A stretch of 64,000 nucleotides of DNA from Cryobacterium sp. PH31-O1 (GTDB lineage: Bacteria > Actinomycetota > Actinomycetes > Actinomycetales > Microbacteriaceae). A model generated the notes under the pieces. It searched no databases. It had not been told where the DNA came from and saw only the letters and a list, made by a program, of their open reading frames with translations. Below are positions 16,988 to 25,586 of the stretch, piece after piece. Numbering within the stretch: position 1 is the first letter of the stretch; every line of letters starts with the position of its first letter. The position numbers were made by a program, and so were the translations under genes. The stretch is from contig NZ_JASITB010000005.1 of NCBI RefSeq assembly GCF_030063455.1, positions 265,592-329,591 on the forward strand, read 5' to 3'.

Positions 16988-18106
16988 ATGCGAAATCACA
17001 AACTGAAGCGACAGCTAAGCGTGGTAGCTCTTGGCGGAGTAGCCACCCTGCTCCTGGCCGGTTGCGCTGGCGGAAACGACGCCGCACCGGTGGCGGATCG
17101 AGATCTCGCTGCCCCGGTAGCAGGCGTCATAGCGGACGGAGTCTTTGACGGTGTCACGCTCACCTACGCGGCCTCCGGCGGTATCTTTCAAGATGGCCAG
17201 CGTGATGCGGCGTGGGATCCGTTCGCAAAAATCTCCGGCGCCAACTTTCTGCAGGACGCTTTCGACGCCGGCAAGCTCAAGGCCATGGTCGATAGCGGTA
17301 ACGTCACCTGGGACATCACCAACGCGACCCAGTTCGACACGGCGCGCGGCTGCGGAACGCTCTACGAGGAGTACGACTACTCACAGGTAGATATTTCAAA
17401 GGTTCCCGAGGGAACCATCACCGACAAGTGCATGGTGCCCAACATTCTTTATGGCCTCGTCGTGGCGTACAACACCGACGCGTTTGGTGATAACCCCCCC
17501 ACGAGCGCCGCCGACTTCTTCGACACCAAGAAGTTTCCGGGCAAGCGCACGGTCAGCCAGTCTCCGTACGTAGACCCGCAAACAGTAGAGTTCGCCCTGG
17601 CGGCAGAAGGCAAGGACGTCAACGACGTCACCGTTGACGACATCGACGTGGCCTTCGACAAATACCGCGCCCTCGGTGACGACGTTATCGGCTGGACATC
17701 GGGCGCTCAGGCCCAGCAGCAGTTGGAATCGGGCGAGGCCGTTATGGGCTTGGTATGGTCGGGCCGTGGCTACGGCGCGGCTGCCGCTGGCGCACCGGTG
17801 GCTCCCATGTGGGACGAGTGGATGATCATGGTCGATTCGACCGCCGTTCCCAAGGGTGTCAAAGACCCGCAGGCGGCCTTCGCTGCCGTTAATTTTTACC
17901 TCGGCGCGGAACAGCAGGCACGCATGACCGAGCTCACCTCGTACGGCCCGGTGAACGTTGATGCAAAGCCGAAGGTTGACGCGACGTTGGAGACCTGGCT
18001 GACGACTGAACACCTGAAGACCGGAATCGCTCCGAACATCGACTTCTGGGTGGAAAATTACGACGCCCTGTCGACCGCATGGGCCAGCTGGGTTACCGGA
18101 AGCTAG
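16988..18106 (+). CDS. ABC importer substrate-binding lipoprotein, polyamine/organic-amine type
   Basis: 372 residues. The lipoprotein signal peptide ends in LLLAGC (cleavage before Cys, about residue 25), so the mature protein is membrane-anchored outside the cell. The body fits the PotD/extracellular-solute-binding group: TYAASGGIFQDGQRDAAWDPF, MVDSGNVTWDI and NILYGLVVAYNTDAF. AAGAAGG six bases before ATG sets the start. It is the first gene of a complete four-gene importer. Polyamine-type permease and ATPase neighbours and amine oxidases downstream suggest an amine ligand such as putrescine, but this is inference. Confidence 0.87.
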   Translation: MRNHKLKRQLSVVALGGVATLLLAGCAGGNDAAPVADRDLAAPVAGVIADGVFDGVTLTYAASGGIFQDGQRDAAWDPFAKISGANFLQDAFDAGKLKAMVDSGNVTWDITNATQFDTARGCGTLYEEYDYSQVDISKVPEGTITDKCMVPNILYGLVVAYNTDAFGDNPPTSAADFFDTKKFPGKRTVSQSPYVDPQTVEFALAAEGKDVNDVTVDDIDVAFDKYRALGDDVIGWTSGAQAQQQLESGEAVMGLVWSGRGYGAAAAGAPVAPMWDEWMIMVDSTAVPKGVKDPQAAFAAVNFYLGAEQQARMTELTSYGPVNVDAKPKVDATLETWLTTEHLKTGIAPNIDFWVENYDALSTAWASWVTGS

Positions 18107-18111
18107 ACGGC

Positions 18112-19020
18112 ATGGCTGATACAACGACCACCCACGCCCGGAGCAAACGCTCCGCTCCGGGCGGTGACACAGCGAAGCAGGTTCGAGAGCCAAAGAGTTG
18201 GCGCCCGTTTCTGCTGCTGATTCCAGCGTTCGTGGTCGTCTCGTTCTTCTTTCTGGCACCGCTGATTGATGTGTTCTACCGAAGCATCAGCGATCCAACG
18301 CTGGGCGTTCAGAACTACGTATGGCTGTTCACCACTCCTACCAACATGGTGGTGGCCTTTCGCACCTTCGCCACGTCTCTACTCGTAACGATCGTCTGCC
18401 TGCTCATCGCGTATCCATATGCGTACCTGATGACAGTGGTCAGTGATCGCACCCGAAATATGCTGCAGCTTTTTATTATGCTGCCGCTATGGACCAGCAT
18501 TTTGGTGCGAACACTGGCGTGGCTGGTTCTCCTGCAAGACACCGGCCCGATAAACGGCATCCTGGAGGCGGTGTTTGGAATCGGGCCGCTGCCGCTCATT
18601 CGAAGCACATTTGGCGTGGCCCTGGGTATGTCCCAGGTGCTCCTGCCCTTCATGGTGCTGCCGATCTATTCGGCGCTGGCCAAGATCGACAAACGGTTAC
18701 TGCCCGCGGCGGCAAACCTGGGGGCTCGGCCTGTAACGGCCTTCTTCACGGTGTACCTGCCGCTGTCAAGGCCGGGGATATTTGCCGGATCCGTCACGGT
18801 TTTCATTCTGGGGCTGGGCTTTTACATCATTCCTGCGCTGCTCGGTTCGTCAAAGGAAATCATGATGTCTGCACTGATGTACCAGCAAATCAGCGGTTTT
18901 CTCTTGTGGGGACACGGCACGGCTCTGGGCATATTTATGCTCGCTACGACCATTGTGGTTTTGGCGCTTTTGGGTCGCGCCTCTAAGGGAACAAACCTAT
19001 TCGCGGGGCGTGGAAAATGA
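18112..19020 (+). CDS. ABC importer permease (PotB-like)
   Basis: 302 residues, six membrane spans after a 35-residue hydrophilic tail. The cytoplasmic EAA-type loop is visible around KRLLPAAANLGARPVTAFF, the site that docks with the ATPase. ATG 18112 lies five bases after the stop of the binding-protein gene, and its end overlaps the next permease (ATGA). The similarity to PotB/PotH-type spermidine/putrescine permeases is good, though ligand identity cannot be read from the permease. Confidence 0.87.
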   Translation: MADTTTTHARSKRSAPGGDTAKQVREPKSWRPFLLLIPAFVVVSFFFLAPLIDVFYRSISDPTLGVQNYVWLFTTPTNMVVAFRTFATSLLVTIVCLLIAYPYAYLMTVVSDRTRNMLQLFIMLPLWTSILVRTLAWLVLLQDTGPINGILEAVFGIGPLPLIRSTFGVALGMSQVLLPFMVLPIYSALAKIDKRLLPAAANLGARPVTAFFTVYLPLSRPGIFAGSVTVFILGLGFYIIPALLGSSKEIMMSALMYQQISGFLLWGHGTALGIFMLATTIVVLALLGRASKGTNLFAGRGK

Positions 19021-19802
19021 CGCTCAAACGCGCGCTGGGTGCGCTGGCTGTTCTCACCGTTCTCTGGTTGCTCCTGCCTACGCTGGTCATCATTCCCATG
19101 TCGTTCAACTCTGCGGCGTCGTTCAACTTTCCCCCGCAGGGGTTCTCCCTGCAGTGGTACGAGAACTTCTTCACCGACCCGTCTTGGTTACGAGCATTGG
19201 GTTCCTCCCTTCAGGTGGCGCTCATCACCATGGTGGTGGCAACGGCACTGGGAATCATGGCGGCCATCGGCCTGTCTAAGGTGAAATTTCGCGGAAAGGC
19301 TTTGCTGGAGAGTTACTTTCTCACACCATTAATCGTTCCGGGCATTGTTATCGCTATCGGGCTGTACTCACTCTTTTTGCGATTCAACCTGCTCGGCACC
19401 CTTCCCGGGTTCGTGCTCGCCCACACCGTGGTGGCCCTGCCGCTGGTCATCATCAACGTGACGGCTTCGCTGCAGGGCGTCGACCCCAAATTGGAGCAGG
19501 CCTCGGCCACCCTGGGCGCCGGGCGGCTCCGCACGTTTTTCAGCATCACCCTTCCCCTCATCATGCCGGGGGTGACAGCGGGAGCACTTTTCGCGTTCGT
19601 CACCTCCTTCGATGAAATTATCCTGTCGCTGTTTATTCAAAGTCCCCAGTTGCAGACGTTGCCGGTGAAGATTTATAACAGCGTGACGCAAGCCAGTGAT
19701 CCCACCGTCGCTGCCGTTGCCGTCATCGCTATGCTCACGTCTGTGCTGGTCATGCTCACCGCACAATTTGCTACCCGCAAGAGAAAGCGAGCTTCGGTAT
19801 GA
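19017..19802 (+). CDS. ABC importer permease (PotC-like)
   Basis: 261 residues, six membrane spans. The EAA-type loop is around PKLEQASATLGAGRLRTFFSITLP. It overlaps both neighbours by four bases (ATGA at each end), so all four importer genes are translationally coupled. It is the partner of the 18112 permease; together they form the channel of a polyamine-type importer. Confidence 0.88.
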   Translation: MTLKRALGALAVLTVLWLLLPTLVIIPMSFNSAASFNFPPQGFSLQWYENFFTDPSWLRALGSSLQVALITMVVATALGIMAAIGLSKVKFRGKALLESYFLTPLIVPGIVIAIGLYSLFLRFNLLGTLPGFVLAHTVVALPLVIINVTASLQGVDPKLEQASATLGAGRLRTFFSITLPLIMPGVTAGALFAFVTSFDEIILSLFIQSPQLQTLPVKIYNSVTQASDPTVAAVAVIAMLTSVLVMLTAQFATRKRKRASV

Positions 19803-20986
19803 GACCGGAAAATACAACCTCCGCCGTGGATCAAAACGAACAAGAACTCCGGCAACTGCACCTCAATACCGAGGTCATAAGCGTGATCAACGACGCGGGC
19901 ATCAGCCTTCGCGATGTCACGAAACGCTATGGCAACAAGGCTGTCGTCGACAACATCAATCTCGTTATTGAGCCAGGCGAATTCATGACCTTTCTCGGTC
20001 CGTCTGGCTCTGGCAAAACCACAACACTGAATATGATTGCCGGTTTCGTGTCGGCCACGGAAGGCCTGCTGCATATCTACGGTAAGCCCGTCGCCAAGCT
20101 GCCCGCCCATAAGCGTGACATCGGCATGGTTTTTCAGAACTACGCTCTGTTCCCGCACAAGACCGTTGCCGAGAATATCGCTTACCCGTTGGACCGTCGC
20201 AAGATCGCGAAGGCAGAGCAGAAAATTATGATCGCCGGCGCGCTCGAAATGGTGCGCATGGGAGAATTCGGCGATCGCTTTCCGACCGAGCTATCGGGCG
20301 GCCAACAACAGCGGGTTGCTCTGGCTCGGGCGCTCGTCTACAAGCCTCGCGTCTTACTCATGGATGAGCCGCTCGGTGCCCTCGACAAGAAGCTGCGAGA
20401 ATGGCTTCAAAAGGAGATCAAGCGCATTCACCGCGAGGTGGGGTCGACGTTTGTGTACGTAACGCACGACCAGGAAGAAGCACTGTCGCTGTCTGACCGA
20501 ATAGCGGTCTTCAATAATGGACGCATTGAGCAGGTTGGCTCTCCGGCAGACCTGTATGAAAAGCCCGAGACACTCTTTGTCGGCCGTTTTCTTGGCGAGT
20601 CCACGGTACTGTCCGGTGCCATGGTCAGCAGCGCTAACGGTGAAACCGTGTTGGATATCTCCGGACACGCAATTCGCGTTCCCGGCAGGCTCGACTCGGA
20701 TTCTCTGGCCATACTCATTCGTCCAGAAAACATCACGCTCTGTGACGAAGGCACCGCACCCGCAACCCTCGACAGCAATACCCTGCCGGTCACCGTGCTG
20801 GATGCCAACTATCTCGGTTCGTCCTGGCGCTGTGAGGTAGAGCTGCCAGACGGTAGCACGGGCACTGTGCGTGCGGCTCAGGCCTCCGGGGTGCGCGAAC
20901 CCGGTAGTCGAGCCTGGATGAGATGGAATGTTGAGTGCGGAGTTCTTCTCGAGGACACCGGCGACGAGGGTGCCTCGCTCACCTAG
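19799..20986 (+). CDS. ABC importer ATP-binding protein (PotA-like)
   Basis: 395 residues. Walker A GPSGSGKTT near residue 65, signature LSGGQQQRVALARAL near 165 and Walker B VLLMDEPLGALDKKLRE follow in the usual order, and the C-terminal ~110 residues form the TOBE/OB regulatory domain (ILIRPENITL). It powers import by hydrolysing ATP at the membrane. The first ~35 residues before the ABC domain are an unusual extension; GTG 19882 would remove them, but ATG 19799 gives ATGA coupling to the permease. A hairpin terminator follows at 21016. Confidence 0.9.
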   Translation: MRPENTTSAVDQNEQELRQLHLNTEVISVINDAGISLRDVTKRYGNKAVVDNINLVIEPGEFMTFLGPSGSGKTTTLNMIAGFVSATEGLLHIYGKPVAKLPAHKRDIGMVFQNYALFPHKTVAENIAYPLDRRKIAKAEQKIMIAGALEMVRMGEFGDRFPTELSGGQQQRVALARALVYKPRVLLMDEPLGALDKKLREWLQKEIKRIHREVGSTFVYVTHDQEEALSLSDRIAVFNNGRIEQVGSPADLYEKPETLFVGRFLGESTVLSGAMVSSANGETVLDISGHAIRVPGRLDSDSLAILIRPENITLCDEGTAPATLDSNTLPVTVLDANYLGSSWRCEVELPDGSTGTVRAAQASGVREPGSRAWMRWNVECGVLLEDTGDEGASLT

Positions 20987-21015
20987 TCCGCGACGAAGGA
21001 TAACCGCAGTGGATG

Positions 21016-21042
21016 CTGCCAGGCCCCGGTGGGGCCTGGCAG
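21016..21042. terminator. Strong hairpin terminator between the importer operon and the amine oxidases
   Basis: CTGCCAGGCCCC (21016-21027) and GGGGCCTGGCAG (21031-21042) form a perfect 12-bp stem with loop GGT, followed on the plus strand by TTCTATTT. It sits between convergent gene ends (20986 and 21045). Confidence 0.85.
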
Positions 21043-21044
21043 TT

Positions 21045-22337
21045 CTATTTGGTCAAGGAGCCCGACACCAGGTGCGCCTCGCGCAGTCCACTCTCGATGG
21101 CACCGTCGATGAAACCACCCCACAGGTCGGCGGTGTCGCAGCCGGCGAAGTGCAGCACGCCATCCGCTTGCTGCAGTTCGCGAAGATCACGAGTCAGCTG
21201 GCCCGGGCGATGCGTCATCCAGGTATTCTGCGAGAGCGGATCCTTCATCCAGTCATGCGCTGCCACCCCGATCACCTCGAGGTCGTCCCGCCACACTCGA
21301 AGCGCGTCCTGAACCTGCTCAACACTCGTGAGATCAAGAGCACTGTGGTCGGCGCCAAAGCCAACCAAAATCGTGTGGTCCTCCTCCACGAACTCACTCT
21401 TCAGTACGGAGATTGCGTGGTGCCCGGAAGCGTAGGCGAAGAACCGCGGCAGGCGACCGCGCACCTTGATCCACACCTTGAACCCCTGGGATGCCACGCG
21501 CTCACGGTTAGAGCGCACCCACGCTTCTGGAAGGGCGGGAGTGACTGTAATAGTGTTCACGGCGTTGATCGGGAGAGTCATGACGACTCGTTGGGCCCGT
21601 AATTGGTGTCCATCGGCGAGGGTGACGACAGCCCCGGTGTCATCATGGTCGATAGCCGTCACGGTTGATTCCAGCCGAATATCACCGCGCACATCCGCGG
21701 CGATGGCAGCGGTGAAGGCAGACATTCCACCAACGACGCGGTAGGTTGCAGACGCTTCGTGCATGAGCGGCCAGTGCCCGCCGACCGCACTCGCCCAGCG
21801 CAGCGCGCTCGAAAGCCCCACCTCGTTCAACGGAGCATTCACGTGTCCCACCCACACTGATTCGTTCGCCGAACGTGCTTCGTCATCCAGCTCGAGGTCA
21901 TCCAACCGCTGCTGAAGCGACTGCTGGTCTTGTTCATGGATTCCCCCGACCGTGGGATCGACGGCCCGAGGAATCATCATCAACGCATCCGCTACTATTT
22001 GGCGCTGTCCGTCATCGATGAGGTCCGTAAATTCCGCGAGGGTACCCTTGCGAAGCGCCGCACCGGAGCCAAGCCAATACGCTTCCTCGGCCATGGGACT
22101 GCGCACTATCTCTCGGCCGTACCTGGTCATTTCTGCCCAGACGTGCGGTTGTACCCAATGCACCCAGGTGCCACCGAGTTCGAGGTCGTGGCCGAGGGCA
22201 GGTGCCGTCCAGGTTCGACCGCCGACGCGATCGCGTGCCTCGAGCACGACCACGTTGTGGCCCGACCGGCCAAGTTCTCGTGCGGCCACCAGTCCGGCGA
22301 ATCCGGCTCCAATAACGACGACGTCTGTAGTTTCCAC
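21045..22337 (-). CDS. Flavin-containing amine oxidase
   Basis: 430 residues. The FAD-binding Rossmann motif VVVIGAGFAGLVAARELG is at the N-terminus, followed by the amine-oxidase signature VVLEARDRVGGRTW, and the C-terminal FAD contact is LHFAGCDTADLWGGFIDGA. Such enzymes oxidise primary amines to aldehydes with release of ammonia and peroxide. The glutamate of the usual GEH/GET motif is replaced here (GCDTADLW), a notable variation. GTG 22337 is preferred since AGGAG lies seven bases before it. It is 19 bases downstream of a second amine oxidase in the same direction; the amine is unknown. Confidence 0.87.
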   Translation of the reverse strand: METTDVVVIGAGFAGLVAARELGRSGHNVVVLEARDRVGGRTWTAPALGHDLELGGTWVHWVQPHVWAEMTRYGREIVRSPMAEEAYWLGSGAALRKGTLAEFTDLIDDGQRQIVADALMMIPRAVDPTVGGIHEQDQQSLQQRLDDLELDDEARSANESVWVGHVNAPLNEVGLSSALRWASAVGGHWPLMHEASATYRVVGGMSAFTAAIAADVRGDIRLESTVTAIDHDDTGAVVTLADGHQLRAQRVVMTLPINAVNTITVTPALPEAWVRSNRERVASQGFKVWIKVRGRLPRFFAYASGHHAISVLKSEFVEEDHTILVGFGADHSALDLTSVEQVQDALRVWRDDLEVIGVAAHDWMKDPLSQNTWMTHRPGQLTRDLRELQQADGVLHFAGCDTADLWGGFIDGAIESGLREAHLVSGSLTK

Positions 22338-22356
22338 GGTATAGCTCCTGACGTAT

Positions 22357-23589
22357 TTAGGCGATGGCCGCAACGGCCGCAATGGCACTGGCAGCTCGGT
22401 ACCCGGACTCGACCGCGCCATTGAGCGACTGTTGAAGTCCGGTGTGTTCGCCGGCGATGGCGACCAAGCCCGCCGCAGTGTCGAACGCCGAAGCGTCTTC
22501 GGGGCGCCAGGCGAGGGTGGGCGCCGAGTAGCAGCCCCCGGTCCACTCGTCGTTGGTCCAGTCGGTCAATAGCACGTCTCCATCAATGACCAGTTCCGGG
22601 CGCATCCGCCGAAGTTCGGCTACCCAACGGTCAGCTCCGTTTGCTGTCTCCAGCGCAGCGAGCGTGCTGTGCCCCCCGGCAAAGCAGGAGAGCGCCGGGA
22701 TGCGCCCTTCACCATCGACCGACATTGACCGCCATGACCACCAGGCGTGATCGGCATTCTGGAGCGCCATATCGGCGTCGACGGCCGATAGCGGAACACC
22801 AAGTTTCGCCGCCGTGCCCATCGACCGGTGTTTAAGGGCCGCCCGCTGCGCTGCTGGAAGCTCAAACCCCAGCCTGAGGGTGCGCAGGATGGGGAGCGGT
22901 ACGGCCAGCACGGCGGCGTCGCCATCGATGGTACTGCCGTCGAGCAGGGTCACTTGAACACCTGTCTTTGACTGGTCAATCGCCCTGATCGGAGATTCCA
23001 GCCGCACGACCGGCCCGAGCAATCGGGCAAGTTCGATGGCGAGCGATTGGTTGCCCCCGAGAAAGCGGCCGCCATCCTCGACGTAACCTCCCGCGGCTGA
23101 GGACTCGTGCATCAGCGCCGCTTCTGCACTGATCAAGGCAGCATCGCCAGCCAGCGACGTGGACATTCTGCGATAGGCCGGATGAGCGTGAAAATTTGCC
23201 CCAACGGTTGCCCGGAAAACGTCGTCGACGGAAGCGTTCAGCACACCATCGGCGAGCATCTCGGAGAGCGTGGCAAGGAGTCGATCGGTGACGGCGTTGA
23301 GTTCATCGAGGCTGAGATGAGTGCCGTTGACCGTTCTCCGTGCGTATCGCACGTTGTGCGTAAGTATCGGTACCCGCACCTCTGCTGACAGGTGTCGAAT
23401 GGCGAACTCTGTGGGAAAGACATACTCGCCACCACGCTCGGTGAGCTGACCGTTGTCCAGAATCTCGGACCAGGTGCGGCCACCGACCCTGTTACGGGCT
23501 TCCAGCACCACCGGGTCATGCCCCTGCTGACGAATTTTCCACGCCGCGGTCAGCCCCGCGAGCCCGGCACCAACAACAATGACCTTCAT
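22357..23589 (-). CDS. Flavin-containing amine oxidase (second, divergent paralogue)
   Basis: 410 residues. It begins with KVIVVGAGLAGLTAAWKIRQ and has VVLEARNRVGGRTW; near the C-terminus it retains IAGEHTGLQQSLNGAVESGY, so here the standard GEHT motif is intact. It is only moderately similar to the downstream oxidase, so the pair may act on successive or different amines. It is the first gene of the two-gene unit and is divergent from the Lrp-type regulator at 23810. Confidence 0.87.
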   Translation of the reverse strand: MKVIVVGAGLAGLTAAWKIRQQGHDPVVLEARNRVGGRTWSEILDNGQLTERGGEYVFPTEFAIRHLSAEVRVPILTHNVRYARRTVNGTHLSLDELNAVTDRLLATLSEMLADGVLNASVDDVFRATVGANFHAHPAYRRMSTSLAGDAALISAEAALMHESSAAGGYVEDGGRFLGGNQSLAIELARLLGPVVRLESPIRAIDQSKTGVQVTLLDGSTIDGDAAVLAVPLPILRTLRLGFELPAAQRAALKHRSMGTAAKLGVPLSAVDADMALQNADHAWWSWRSMSVDGEGRIPALSCFAGGHSTLAALETANGADRWVAELRRMRPELVIDGDVLLTDWTNDEWTGGCYSAPTLAWRPEDASAFDTAAGLVAIAGEHTGLQQSLNGAVESGYRAASAIAAVAAIA

Positions 23590-23661
23590 GATTTCCCATC
23601 GGTACGCTGCACGAGGCGCGGCTGCCTAACCGGGAGCAGATGAACCTCATTGTTGAAACTA

Positions 23662-23799
23662 TTTCACAAAAAATTGACGGTTATTATGTGAGATCGTATC
23701 TAAAAAACAGCTTATTTGATACAAAATCCCCAGAATTAGGGCAAGAAAGGGCGAATATGCACGCGGGTATGGCAGAATACCGTAACCCTGATTGTGAAA
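23662..23799. promoter_or_regulatory. Inverted copies of TTGTGAAA in the oxidase / Lrp intergenic region
   Basis: TTTCACAA occurs at 23662-23669 (inside the shorter repeat TGAAA-CTA-TTTCA, 23654-23666) and TTGTGAAA at 23792-23799, just before the regulator's ribosome site. Two inverted copies bracketing a 220-bp divergent promoter region fit binding and DNA bending by an Lrp-type protein, with autorepression through the second copy. Confidence 0.4.
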
Positions 23800-23809
23800 C
23801 GAGGCAAGA

Positions 23810-24736
23810 GTGACCGACACCTTCGGCACCTCCGTTGTGCAGGACCATGTTATTGACCAACTGCGTCGCAACGGCCGTGCTTCGTACTCGTCTATTGCGC
23901 AGGAACTCGGACTAACCAGAAGTAGCGTCTCTGAGATCATCAAAACTGTGGTTGACAGCGGACAGCTCCGATTCACAGCGAGCGTCAACCCACGCATGTT
24001 CGGTTTCAAGGTTGAGGGACACCTCCACGTTATCCTGCGGGGCGACGCCACGGCCCTGTACGAAGAAATGGTCAAGTCTCCCCTGACGACCTACGTCTCC
24101 ACCACGACCGGCGAGGCAGGACTGTGCATCCAGGTGCGTTGCCGTTTCGAAACAGAGCTGGTTGAGCTGCTCTCGCTCATTCGCACCCACAGCGAAGTAC
24201 TCTCCATTCGGGTACACCGCTACGAAAACATCGAGCACAATATTTACGCTCCGACTCTGCGGGCGGAGGAGCAGTCCTCCCTCGACGAAACCGACATGCG
24301 CCTCATCGAAACGCTCGAACAAGATGGACGCGCCCCGGTGCGTGTGCTGGCCGAGGCGCTGCACCTGCCGGAAAGTTCAGTGCGGCACCGAATGACGCGG
24401 CTCATTGACGGCGAGATCATTCGGGTGGTCGCGGTACCACAGCGAGATTTTGGCCGCGCCCACACCTTTGCCCTCGGCCTTGGCATTCGACACATTGCTG
24501 ATTCGCAGGTCGGAGTGGCAGCGCTGACGCGGCTGGGTGTGGCGTTCTTTGCCACGACAACGGGTGATTTCGGAATCATTGCCACGGCCGTGTTCAACAC
24601 CCTACGAGAGGCAAACGATTTTACGGATGAGCTTCGCGGCGAACCGTGGGTCGTCGGTTTGACCACGTGGATGCATCTGCAAATCCTCAAAGAGGACTAC
24701 AGCGTGGCCGAGTATCGAAACAACCAGCAGCGTTAA
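23810..24736 (+). CDS. Lrp/AsnC-family regulator with two tandem Lrp-like units
   Basis: 308 residues, about twice a standard Lrp (150-160). The first helix-turn-helix is at residues 10-50 (LRRNGRASYSSIAQELGLTR), followed by an AsnC ligand-binding half; a second helix-turn-helix begins near residue 160 (LIETLEQDGRAPVRVLAEAL) followed by another ligand-binding half. Such double proteins resemble AldR/DecR-like actinobacterial forms. The start is GTG 23810. Divergent position points to control of the two amine oxidases. Its stop abuts the truncated VOC remnant on the other strand. Confidence 0.85.
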   Translation: MTDTFGTSVVQDHVIDQLRRNGRASYSSIAQELGLTRSSVSEIIKTVVDSGQLRFTASVNPRMFGFKVEGHLHVILRGDATALYEEMVKSPLTTYVSTTTGEAGLCIQVRCRFETELVELLSLIRTHSEVLSIRVHRYENIEHNIYAPTLRAEEQSSLDETDMRLIETLEQDGRAPVRVLAEALHLPESSVRHRMTRLIDGEIIRVVAVPQRDFGRAHTFALGLGIRHIADSQVGVAALTRLGVAFFATTTGDFGIIATAVFNTLREANDFTDELRGEPWVVGLTTWMHLQILKEDYSVAEYRNNQQR

Positions 24737-24914
24737 CGGTGAAGTCGCGTGCGTACATGAAGCCGTAGTCCTGGGGGTCACGCGGCTCAGTGGCGCCGGC
24801 GGCGAGGGCCTTCACGAGCGTGGCGTCGACGTGTTCGCGGGAGTCTCGACTGAAGGCAACCTGCGTCATCGCTGTGGTGCTGGGATCGCCGATTGGTTTG
24901 TCGGTCAGGGGCGC
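24732..24914 (-). pseudogene. VOC-family (glyoxalase-like) remnant
   Basis: About 60 residues on the minus strand read like the C-terminal half of a VOC protein: PIGDPSTTAMTQVAFSRDSR and then AGATEPRDPQDYGFMYARDF. The expected last strand with the metal-ligand glutamate is missing, cut where the Lrp gene ends, and the N-terminal half is absent. The open frame continues upstream as unrelated sequence. The family call is from pattern recognition only. Confidence 0.55.
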
Positions 24915-24987
24915 CCGCGGAGTACGAGCTTCAGTCCATCCTGCTGCTTTCCATCCTTCTGGGACCACGCACTGCGTCAAGGGCGGT

Positions 24988-25434
24988 TCAGGAACCAGTG
25001 GCGCTGTCCCACCAGTCCAGTACGCGGGTGCCGTAAAAGGTGAGCCGCTTCGACGGCTCACCGGCGGGCACATCCACCTCGAACCACACCCGCCCGGGGT
25101 GGCGGCGCGCCTGCAACCAGGTGCCGTCCGGCCCTCTGGCAGCACGGATCAGGTGCATCGCCTCGGCGAGTCGGGGATCGGGAGCGGTGCCGTCGTGCAG
25201 GGCTGCCGCCCGAAAATAGTCCGCGGCGCCCAGCACGCTGTAAAACCAGCGGAACTCGGCGGTGCCGGCCAGAGCTGCGGCGTCGACGCCCCAGTCGCGC
25301 AGGTCCAGCAATGCCCAGGTCGTTGCCGTGTACGGCTGCCCGGCATCGGCTGCGGCCTCTGGCCCGCTGAAGTCGAAGTCCCCCGGAAAGTAGGCGCCGC
25401 CGGCCCACTCACCAAGTTTCGGATCGATGGTCAT
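24988..25434 (-). pseudogene. Internally deleted squalene-cyclase-like/terpenoid-cyclase-fold hypothetical protein
   Basis: 148 residues. The beginning (GEWAGGAYFPGDFDFSGPEA) and the end (GRVWFEVDVPAGEPSKRLTF, then YGTRVLDWWD) look like the two ends of a conserved actinobacterial alpha/alpha-barrel protein that is normally 300 or more residues. The parts meet at AALAGTAE/FRWFYSVLG, suggesting an in-frame deletion of most of the middle. The reading frame is still open, so a short product might be made, but a working enzyme is unlikely. The family is recalled, not searched. Confidence 0.5.
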
Positions 25435-25499
25435 GGGCAGCACAATACCCGCCCCGCAAACGTTGCGAATATTTCAAGAACGTATATGATTCAACAAAC

Positions 25500-25526
25500 G
25501 ATAATAGAACACCACGTTCTATTATC
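25500..25526. promoter_or_regulatory. Perfect operator-like palindrome upstream of the flavin hydroxylase
   Basis: GATAATAGAAC (25500-25510) and GTTCTATTATC (25516-25526) are perfect 11-bp inverted arms with spacer ACCAC, 60 bases before the GTG of the hydroxylase. It is AT-rich in a GC-rich genome, so a repressor/activator site (MarR or IclR type) is likely. No regulator gene is adjacent. Confidence 0.65.
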
Positions 25527-25586
25527 GAACAAGCAATGAGGCTGGCATTCGACCTGCCGCAGACCACACACAGAAGTGAGGAAGCC

